This document shows positions 40,903 to 48,112 of a stretch of 48,112 bases of DNA, piece after piece (the stretch's first letter is position 1; every line of letters starts with the position of its first letter). Below the pieces are notes generated by a model. That model was not told where the DNA came from. It was given only the letters and a program-made list of their open reading frames with translations, and did not search any database. Made by a program: the position numbers and the translations under genes. Origin of the DNA: Cylindrotheca closterium (taxonomy: Eukaryota > Bacillariophyta > Bacillariophyceae > Bacillariales > Bacillariaceae); NCBI GenBank assembly GCA_933822405.4, contig CAKOGP040001747.1, forward strand, positions 20,799 through 68,910, read 5' to 3'.

Positions 40903-41521
40903 GCTCTGTACCTGTACATGATCTTTGGCTACTTGTAGCTTCTGGTCAAAAGGTTCAACTTGGACGTTTTGCTTTAGTGCAGGACCTGATTGAAATAGCC
41001 GCAGTTAAAATATCATGGCTACTCCAGTTACTCCCATCGAAGAAGTTTGTCCTCCAATTGAAATGATCTGCTACTTGCACTGCTATTGCACTGTACAGGT
41101 AGTGGTGATAGTCTGCAACCCTTTTCCATTTTAGTTGATGTGTGATGTTTGGTGGTTCGAATCAATCGGTCGACTGTATGGAAGATACACCGTTAGTTTG
41201 AGGCTCGACATGCGCGAAAAATACCGACAAACACCGTTTTTTCCTCGGTGCGACATAAATTCAAAATTTTACTTAACGAGTTGAAAGAATACTTAGAAAT
41301 AGAGAAAACGGTATCTCTAGCCAAACGCAGTAGAAGTATCCGAAATATCGTCAACGGGATTCTTCGGAGACCGTTGCTAGGATATATGCCTCCGACAGAA
41401 AAAGGTGATGAGTGTTTACAATACCGGTGCAACAAAGTCTGGGAGTTTTCTAATTGATTCTTCTCCCATCAACCTCACAAAACTGATCCTGTCACAACAA
41501 GATTGATCAAAACGCACCATC
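40903..41521. other. Gene-free spacer upstream of the tandem secreted genes
   Basis: 619 bp. Short frames on both strands (near 41190-41460) have no domain. It contains CACTGTACAGG near 41089 and GGTTCGAATC near 41153; the latter is not part of a tRNA. The promoter of the first secreted gene lies at the right end. Confidence 0.4.
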
Positions 41522-42566
41522 ATGTTCGCTCGAAATACTTCTCTCCTAGTCACTCTTTGCTTGGCCCTTTTCTCTGTATCATCAACGGACGCACAAGGCG
41601 TCTTTGTTGAAAAGGGAGAGGGAGTTTGCATTGATGCCATCGGATCCCAATACGATTACCTTGAAACTACTGGTATCACTTCTGTTGCAGGGTGCCAGTC
41701 CAGATGCACCTCTCTTGACGGAACCAACCTCCGCGGAATCGAATACGAAGCCTCTTCCCAAGGATGTTTGTGCTTGTATGAGAATGGTGCCGGTTTTCCT
41801 GCCAATGCCTTTTCGGAAGTTGGAGAAGATGCTGGTCTAGGAGCCGTCGCTGGTGCTAATTCCACCTTCTCTTCCTTCCAATGCTTTGCATACTCAGGAG
41901 GAGGCGCCTACTCTCTTGTCGGAACTGGAGGTTGCGTCGACAGGAGCAGCGAATTCTTTTCCTTTGCTGTTCCCTTCAACGCCCAAGGTACCCAAACTGT
42001 AGCCACCTGCCAAAGTGCCTGTACTGCCTCTGGTACCAGTGGATTGGTCGGCCTTGATTACAATGGAGAGTGCTACTGTCTGTACAGTGCCGAAAGTGTA
42101 CCAACCATCGCATCTACCACCAGTGTTTCCAACAATGGTGGAACCGGAAAAGTTGCTGGCACATCTACTTTTGCAGGTGTGACTTGTCAAAGCTTTGAAA
42201 TCCGTAAGTACTATTATGCAACTAACGAGACTACATCGAATCACACGGCTCGTCACGAAGTATGCGGACTCTGACATTTTGTGTTTCTCTCGTCTTTTCT
42301 CTGGATCAGTCACTCCTGCCCCCACACCAGCCCCCACACCAGCCCCCACTCCACCCTCTACTGCACCACCAACTGATCCTGTATTGACTGCTGGCGATCG
42401 CGCTGTTACCATTGCTGCTCCAGTCGGTCCAGCCGTTGGTGCCGTGGCTGGAAAGGCTCCCAAAGTCAAATCCACTGGCAAGGCACCCACTCTGGACAAC
42501 CGAGGAACCAAGCTTTCCGCCGGATCTGCCTCATCCGTCAAGGATGCCAAGCGAAGAAGACATTAG
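41522..42566 (+). CDS. Secreted Cys-rich two-repeat protein with Pro/Thr stalk and basic tail (copy 1)
   Basis: Exons 41522-42203 and 42310-42566 (106-bp intron) give 312 residues. A signal peptide (LLVTLCLALFSVSSTDA) is followed by two related repeats of about 95 residues. Each has G-x-C-(V/I)-D, C-x3-C, G-(I/L)-(E/D)-Y, a C-x-C-L-Y motif and a closing Cys after V-A-G (such as CLCLYENGAG; ECYCLYSAES). The C-C...ECyC pattern resembles WSC or PAN-type carbohydrate/protein-binding modules, but no firm match can be claimed. Exon 2 encodes a PAPTPAPTPAPTPPSTAPPT stalk and a basic tail (GKAPKVKSTGKAP, NRGTKL, AKRRRH). The paralogue downstream has the same intron position. A wall- or silica-associated role is inferred from basic tail and stalk only. 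Confidence 0.8.
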
Positions 42567-43252
42567 ATTTATTACTATGAAGTCACCAAGAATGTTGACT
42601 TGTTGTTGTGTCGTACGACAAGTCATATGGAACCAGCGATGGTGCGGACGAGTATTACTACTGCACCTATTGTATCGCGAGAAATCCGTTTGTCCCAAAT
42701 GCTATGCTGACTTATTATCATAGTTATCATAGATATACAATGCTATTGCTCAATCACTTTTTAAAAAATACTCGTGGGTATGGTATCGGCACCTCAAGGA
42801 AGGAGAGGAGCGAAGAACGACAGCAAGAACAAGTTCCAATATCATTTGCTGTATATTGAAAACAAAAAGTTCAAGACCTAGGATTAAAACATTTCAAATT
42901 ACAAGAAATGAATAATGCACATGAATGAATGCATCTCTCACTTTCACCTGTACCGGTAGCGGATAGGTGGTAGGTAAGTCTTATATTATTTTAAAATATA
43001 TTAGCTGTGAACCTTTCAGCTCACGAGTCGAATGGGTCCAATGTGATCAGGCTCTAAATGAAAATCTTTCGCAGTTTTCAAAATGATTTTTGGTGAGTCG
43101 TTTAGAGATTTGAATTTCCGTTGTGCCACCAAAAATTCACGAAACCTCAGAACCACATACTCGACCTAAAATCCGATCTTACGAAATTGCGACCCGCCTA
43201 CCACTGTCTACTGTCACAATCATCATCATTACTGTCACCAACAATATCAACC
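42567..43252. other. Spacer between the tandem secreted genes
   Basis: 686 bp with no gene. It contains the palindrome-like TGTACCGGTAGCGG near 42950 and AT-rich DNA. An in-frame Met at 43121 lies upstream of copy 2 but adds a polar stretch before its signal peptide and is probably not used. Confidence 0.4.
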
Positions 43253-44332
43253 ATGTTGTCTTCTGCTAAATCTCTCCTATTGGCTCTCTGCCTGGCCCTT
43301 GTGGCGACTTCAACTATTGGTCAGTTCACTGATGTAGGAAATGGAGTCTGTGTGGATGGATCTGGATCACAATTCGATTATGTGGAACGAGCAGGTGTTG
43401 CCTCCACCGCTGCCTGTCAAACCACTTGTAGCTCGATAGACACCACCAACCTCCGTGGGTTAGAGTACGAATCAACCACACGAGGATGCTTGTGTCTGTA
43501 CGAGAATGGTGCTGGTGTTCCTGCGAATGCCTTTGCCGAAGGTGGAGTGGAACCTGGTGGTGGAGCAGTTGCTGGTGCCAATTCCACCTTTGCTACCTTT
43601 ACATGCTACTCGTTCTCTGGAGGCAGCTACACAAACCGTGGTGTTGGAGGATGTGTCGACTCTCGAGCAAATTTCTATTCCTATGGTGTTCCTTTCAATG
43701 CTCGTGGGAGTCAAACGCTTGGCACCTGTCAAAATGCTTGTACCGCTGCAGGAACCTCTGGATTGGTTGGACTTGATTACGATGGTGAATGCTACTGTCT
43801 CTACAGTGAAGGTAGCCAGCCTACAGTCTTCTTTAACAATGCTGTATCTTCCAACAGTGGAAGTGGTACCATTGGTCGCACAAATACCATGGCAGGGGTG
43901 ACATGTCAACGATTTGGAACAGGTATGTTTGCCCCTATGCTGGATTATCCACATACTCTTACTGCATTCTTCATGTACTAACTGTGTTCTGCTGTTGCTT
44001 GCCAAATTCAATTCAATATAACAGCCATACCCGTATCAGCACCAATAGCAGTGCCAGTAGCAGTACCAGTCGCCCAAGTACCTGTTACCGTGCCAGTTTC
44101 CGTACCTGTAACAGTAACAGTACCTGTTACCGTGCCTGTAGCAGCACCTGTCGTTCCAGCAGTACCAGTGACCCCAGGTGCCAAAGCGCCCAAGGTCAAG
44201 GGATCTGGAAAGAAAGGAGGTGCCAAGGCCCCAACAACGAACAGAGGATCAAAACTAGTAGCATCTCCTTCGACTTCCACCGTGGTTAATCCCAAGGCAC
44301 CCAAGATTGCCAAGAGACGAGCACGATACTAA
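43253..44332 (+). CDS. Secreted Cys-rich two-repeat protein with Pro/Val stalk and basic tail (copy 2)
   Basis: Exons 43253-43922 and 44025-44332 (102-bp intron, same position and phase as copy 1) give 325 residues. Signal peptide: SLLLALCLALVATSTIG. The two Cys repeats have the same spacing and motifs as copy 1 (GCLCLYENGAG, GLVGLDYDGECYCLYSEG). Exon 2 is a valine-proline stalk (VPVAVPVAQVPVTVPVSV) instead of the Thr-Pro stalk of copy 1, ending in a basic tail with the same order: GAKAPKVKGSGKK, NRGSKL, KRRARY. The conserved tail and repeats against a freely changing stalk suggest that the ends are the functional parts. The start at 43253 was chosen because it begins the signal peptide. Confidence 0.8.
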
Positions 44333-45377
44333 AGTGGGGAATGAATCTCTATGTCTTGTCATATCATGATTGTCATAAGTTTGGGACTGACTGAATGAAT
44401 TATCGTCGTCAAGTCTGGTGTGGGGGAAGTTGTCATTTTGGAGTGAGTGCTAGACTGGCTTGCTAAGAGCCTATAGCGTTAAAGGGTTGTAAATTATTAT
44501 TCATCTTGAAATTATCATTACAAATGTAGTGTGTAGTTTGGGAATTCCTCATTTGACTCCTTGAATTCAATTGCATGCCATTGAACTACTTTTCATTCTT
44601 TTTATACTACCTACTCTTCTCAATTGGCGCCAAAGGAGCTAGACCTCTTCTTCCAGTCTTGTCTTATTACAAGAATCGAAGTCTTTCCCTCCAAGCTTCA
44701 AGCGGGTTTCAGAAGGGGGAAAAAAAGAGTCCCAGGTTGAGGTTCGGTTTGCGTGAAATTACGATTGCGTGTCGGTTGCGTACAGCAGTGAAGATTATTA
44801 GGAACATTGCGATTTTGATTGAGTTTTACTTAACTATTCACATTATTTGGCTGCATAAGATTATATCAAAAGAAAGTTCCCTCGCCATATTTTTTTGCTT
44901 TCTCTTGTCCGACACGCTTTCAAAATTGCTCCGTTCGAGCGCCCTCCAGTCGTATCTGAGTCGAAACAACGTTCAAATAGACATCCACTCTTGGGAATTT
45001 GCGAGGGAAGGGAACGACTCCCGTAACTAAACGCATGCCAAACCTTGCCTGCTTGCAATTGCAATAGTAGGTGTACTAATGTTTTACAAATACACTGTTC
45101 CAAAGATGATTCACTACCCAGTACCGCATCAATGGCTCCCAGAACCAAAGGAGCCAAGGATAATGATGTTCCATGAGAAAAGAGGACGAAGTACTCTGTT
45201 GAATCTAAAGAAGCATTATCATATGTACGACATTATATTATACAAAAATTCACCTGTGAAATCAATATGGTGCTTGTCGGAAGTTTCCTCATTTCCTCAT
45301 CAACCAACAAATCATCAATGCCACATCCCCTCACCCCTTTTTTCTGATTGAAAGTCAATCATCAAATTGCAACGAAC
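44333..45377. other. Long spacer, no supported gene
   Basis: 1045 bp. A 151-codon frame at 44575-45030 starts like a signal peptide but has no recognisable domain and atypical composition (Ile/Leu/Lys/Arg-rich). I do not call it. Nothing else is clear. Confidence 0.4.
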
Positions 45378-46676
45378 CTATGCTTTGTTGCGTTCCAAGT
45401 ACGATGACAAACCACTCAGAGTCAGAAACAAAGATAGCAAAGCTGCGGTTGCCCCCAATCTAGTCGTCAATCCCCCCATAAAGGCACTGTTGGCGGCCAT
45501 AATCAAGCCTCCCAAGTAGTTTATTTGAATGAATGTTGTACCTGATAATCTATCACGATCACAAGCATCTTTCAGAGTGACCAAGGCAATTGTCAAGAAG
45601 GCCAATCGGTTGTACTGTGACAGGACCGGTGACAAACTGGGCAAACCACCACCATTTCGAATGATTTTGACCATATCTACCGCCTTAGTAATCTTGAGAG
45701 TTCCAACGAGCAATGATGCCACTAGATAGCATACCGATTGAACCGTTTTTGGTTTCGTGATCAATGCTTGGTTGGTGGCCTTGATCAATCCACCAAAATC
45801 TTGCATTAGGCTCGAGTCTGAACTCTTTTTGTCCCATCCTAGAACACCATAAGCGTAACCTTTGATAGAGTTTATCATGGACAAGACAAATGGGAGGTAT
45901 GCAAGTGGATTCGTTTGTTGCGTAGTTGCAGCAATTCCGACTGTAAGACCTCCCAGAAGACCATATTGCAACAATCCCAAATTGAGGCGCTTGTAGGTAT
46001 CGCTGCCTAGTCGATCATTCTCTGCCGCCTTCTTTAATATGTAGGCAATTCCAATGGGCAGAGAAAGATTTCCAAAGGTGAAAAACAGAGGAAACTTGGA
46101 GATTCCTCCTTTGGTCAATACAAATCCAGCCAGAGCCACATAGGATGATATGATGGCTTTGTACCCCATAATCACCCGCTTCTTGCGACCTTTCAGTTTC
46201 TTTTCACTGACATAGCCATATTCCTCTAGTTTCTCTTCAATGGCATCATCAGTTTCATCTCTTCTCTTTTCAATAGCGTCACTAGTTTCATCAACTTTCT
46301 TTTGAATAGAATCGCGAGTTTCATCTACTTTCTTGTCAAAAGAATCGCGAGTTTCATCTGCTTTCTTTTGTATTGAATCACCAGTTTCATCTACCTTCTC
46401 TTCAAAAGCATCGCTAGTTTCATCTACCTTCTTCTGAATAGCATCGGCGGCATCACCTATACGATCTTCTTCGTCTGATCCCCCTGAAGCAAACAAGGGC
46501 ACCGGCGTATTTTTGTGGAATGCTACTACCTTATTCCTCTGATGCAGGTATTGAACGCCACTGGTCGGTAATGATTGTTGCGCTACGGTTCGTACTTTGC
46601 AAGATACAATGTGATGTTGAAAGGCAGATGCATGTTGCAAGAACAGCGATGACAGAAGGTACGTTAGCGATCTCAT
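45378..46676 (-). CDS. Plastid-targeted membrane protein with 11-residue repeat region
   Basis: 432 residues from the ATG at 46676; an earlier in-frame Met adds only polar residues. A signal peptide (LTYLLSSLFLQHASA) with HASAF gives the best plastid-targeting motif in this window. Residues about 79-155 are seven 11-mers of the form (S/A)(I/F)xxK(V/A)DET(S/R/G)D, highly charged and amphipathic, like LEA or apolipoprotein helices. A membrane part (about 165-425) follows, with several TM helices and an internal duplication: ILKKAAENDRLGSDTY...LNLGLLQ matches TLKDACDRDRLSGTTF...INYLGGL. The membrane family is not recognised. The 11-mers could bind lipid or form a long helix in stroma. It is divergent from the methyltransferase-like gene. 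Confidence 0.7.
   Translation of the reverse strand: MRSLTYLLSSLFLQHASAFQHHIVSCKVRTVAQQSLPTSGVQYLHQRNKVVAFHKNTPVPLFASGGSDEEDRIGDAADAIQKKVDETSDAFEEKVDETGDSIQKKADETRDSFDKKVDETRDSIQKKVDETSDAIEKRRDETDDAIEEKLEEYGYVSEKKLKGRKKRVIMGYKAIISSYVALAGFVLTKGGISKFPLFFTFGNLSLPIGIAYILKKAAENDRLGSDTYKRLNLGLLQYGLLGGLTVGIAATTQQTNPLAYLPFVLSMINSIKGYAYGVLGWDKKSSDSSLMQDFGGLIKATNQALITKPKTVQSVCYLVASLLVGTLKITKAVDMVKIIRNGGGLPSLSPVLSQYNRLAFLTIALVTLKDACDRDRLSGTTFIQINYLGGLIMAANSAFMGGLTTRLGATAALLSLFLTLSGLSSYLERNKA
46214..46445 (-). repeat. 33-bp coding tandem repeat, seven copies
   Basis: Seven units of 33 bp encode the 11-mers with VDET, ADET, RDET or LEEY at identical positions (residues 84, 95, 106, 117, 128, 139 and 150). 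Units share segments such as GTTTCATC on the plus strand. Confidence 0.85.
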
Positions 46677-46897
46677 CTTGCTGTGGTGGGCACGAAAATT
46701 TGATGATAAATTATTGTCAGGAGGCCCTGTCACCTCATCCCCCTTCGCCTATTTTATTCTCCCACCTCTCAAAAACCATTCCGATCAAAGATACGTTCAA
46801 GAAGACTTGGTCGAACTAGTCGACGATGGAATGACTCACGCACGATTGAAACTTTTCACAAATCAAATGTTGTTGCAGCTATGCTTTCCAAACCCTG
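46677..46897. promoter_or_regulatory. Divergent promoter with a short upstream ORF
   Basis: 221 bp between two start codons. On the right side, ATGCTTTCCAAACCCTGATG (46881-46900) contains a 5-codon upstream ORF (MLSKP) whose TGA overlaps the ATG of the next gene by one base. No clear TATA element. Confidence 0.45.
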
Positions 46898-47740
46898 ATG
46901 ACAAAGATCATCTCCATGGTTATGCAATCGCAGGTCGTCGCTTCTGCTTTCAAGTCTCCCGGACTCACAGCCTACAAACGATCCTATCAGAAGAAAGGAC
47001 AAAAGGATATTCACGAACAAGTATTTGGCTCCCTCTCAGAGATTGTTGGTGATCACCATGTTCCAAAACGTGTGGTCTATCCAGGATGTCATCGCCATAT
47101 TACGGCTTCCCTCTGCTTTCCAAATATGGACTACGTAGATTGTGACAAGAAAGTCGCAAATGTCTACCAAGATGAGGTAGTCAAGGACTGGATACTCTCA
47201 GAGACACAGGAGCAATCCTCAACGACGACGACGATTGCACGACCCAAGTGGACCTTTACATGTACCTCCTATGCTGCCATGGCACAGAATGCCAAGTTCG
47301 AGGACGAAAGTTATGACTTGATGATTTCGCTCTCAGCAGGCATCGTCTCAGAGCCATGTTCCCGATACATTCGACCAGGCGGTCACTTTTTGGTGAACGA
47401 TTCTCATGCTGACGCTAGTGCCGCCTTTGTTGCCAAAGATGAGAGCAGCAACAAGACAGCAAAATTGTTCCGCTTGATTGCAGTCTGGAAGGATGGACTA
47501 TGGAATACAGCTGATTTAGAAGATTACTTCCAGACTACCAAAGGTGAATACATTTCTGTGGAGCAAGCTCGTGAAGCAGCCGAAATCGGTAGCGTATCGA
47601 AACGCTCGTTTCGTTTGTTGAAAGGTGCCCCGTTCTATCTCTTTCGAAAAAAGGCAGCAGATGATGGCGACACAGCAGCAGCAGCAGCAGCAGCAGGTGA
47701 AAGCAAAGGCCAATCGAGGAAGCGCCGTAGAGTAAAATAG
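46898..47740 (+). CDS. SAM-dependent methyltransferase-like protein
   Basis: 280 residues, single exon. A Rossmann-like order is visible: VYPGCHRHITASLCFP (like motif I, with Gly), MDYVDCDKKV (acidic end of strand 2), SYDLMISLSAGIV and RYIRPGGHFLVND (motif IV-type strand and loop). The target is unknown and catalytic residues cannot be assigned. The N-terminus has VVASAF, resembling a plastid cue, but no good hydrophobic core precedes it. The C-terminus is an Ala run (GCA repeat) and a basic KRRRVK, which looks like a nuclear signal. Targeting is therefore unclear. ATG codons at 46916 and 46922 are in-frame alternatives. A short upstream ORF overlaps the first start. Confidence 0.55.
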   Translation: MTKIISMVMQSQVVASAFKSPGLTAYKRSYQKKGQKDIHEQVFGSLSEIVGDHHVPKRVVYPGCHRHITASLCFPNMDYVDCDKKVANVYQDEVVKDWILSETQEQSSTTTTIARPKWTFTCTSYAAMAQNAKFEDESYDLMISLSAGIVSEPCSRYIRPGGHFLVNDSHADASAAFVAKDESSNKTAKLFRLIAVWKDGLWNTADLEDYFQTTKGEYISVEQAREAAEIGSVSKRSFRLLKGAPFYLFRKKAADDGDTAAAAAAAGESKGQSRKRRRVK

Positions 47741-48112
47741 GACCATGGATGGATCTATGCAGCTTTGTCCGCACGGTGGCAACGACTACCGCATTATCGT
47801 AATCCATTCCTTCAGGCTTGTCGTGAGACCGTTCATCATGTTACTCCTAGGAGATCGGTATTATAATAGTTGCGGTACAGTTCCTATACTGTAGTTTTTG
47901 ACATTTTTAGCTTTACTGTGAAGTACTTTCTTAGCTGCTATGCCCACACTGTACGACCACCGCACAAACACAGATTCCCACATCATATTACACATTACAC
48001 GACTTCAGCAACCATTGGACAAAAGCTAGGTGCTGACTGTATTGACAAATCCAATGAAGCCAAGCATTCGATGGGCCACACTCGGCTGGACATTCTTCAT
48101 TGCCGAGAATGC
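47741..48112. other. 3' flank, no gene seen
   Basis: 372 bp to the window edge. It contains TACAGTTCCTATACTGTA (about 47874-47891), an inverted repeat of the recurrent TACTGTA motif. No credible reading frame. Confidence 0.4.

Noticed and set aside
41151..41170. GGTTCGAATC, resembling a tRNA T-loop/B-box
   Set aside because: No matching acceptor stem, A-box or cloverleaf around it.
44575..45030. 151-codon frame with a signal-like start
   Set aside because: No domain, Ile/Lys/Arg-rich composition unlike neighbouring genes, and no paralogue. Not enough to call a gene.
46214..46445. Regular 33-bp repeats that could suggest a CRISPR array
   Set aside because: No spacers; the repeats are contiguous, in frame and coding, in a eukaryotic gene.

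Overview
This is nuclear DNA of a stramenopile alga, most likely a pennate diatom. Short GT-AG introns (79-158 bp) interrupt several genes. Predicted plastid proteins start with a signal peptide followed by the diatom 'ASAF'-type motif, clearest as HASAF in the gene at 45378-46676. Several families are typical of diatoms: DUF6824, the RING-H2 proteins with an ICWSN motif, TIPxEIG-type LRR proteins on type II membrane anchors, and plastid DUF4239 proteins. The species cannot be fixed from this sequence. A raphid pennate such as Seminavis or a Nitzschia/Pseudo-nitzschia relative is a guess.

Layout. 1-4558 (-): a large membrane LRR protein with two complete ectodomain units, running off the left edge. 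5068-6909 (+): a single-pass protein with a repeat-rich ectodomain, divergent from the first gene. 7086-12156: a polyglutamine Nudix-fold gene between two paralogous membrane RING-H2 genes. 12455-15100: a DUF6824 gene and a decayed array of partial copies of its 5' region. 15648-17342 (-): a MATE transporter. 17996-19960 (+): an orphan with a RelA/SpoT-like C-terminal part. 20187-21551: a duplicated promoter block and a small diatom-type protein. 22152-23831 (+): a kinase with 11-residue repeats, coiled coil, kinase domain and EF-hand. 24365-25750 (+): an LRR protein with a CRE-like palindrome in its promoter. 25836-27902 (-): GLE1 fused to a NUP42-like FG/CCCH tail. 28249-30135 (+): a TROVE/Ro60-like VWA protein. 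30972-34990: three genes for predicted organelle or secretory proteins (Mpv17-like, serine hydrolase, DUF4239). 35634-36924: a decayed bacterial-type YfbK gene. 37277-40902 (+): a STAND/AAA_16-type ATPase. 41522-44332 (+): two tandem secreted Cys-rich proteins. 45378-47740: a plastid membrane protein with 11-mer repeats and a divergent methyltransferase-like gene.

There is no single operon-like system; this is a normal eukaryotic gene mosaic. The recurrent themes are modular duplication (LRR units and exons, an ectodomain repeat, tandem secreted genes, paired RING genes), 11-residue amphipathic repeats in two unrelated proteins, and membrane or plastid targeting. The most promising novelties are the GLE1-NUP42-like fusion, the kinase with synuclein/perilipin-type repeats and a C-terminal EF-hand, and the double-ectodomain LRR receptor. 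All exon models were built by hand from splice consensus and reading-frame continuity, with no transcript support.
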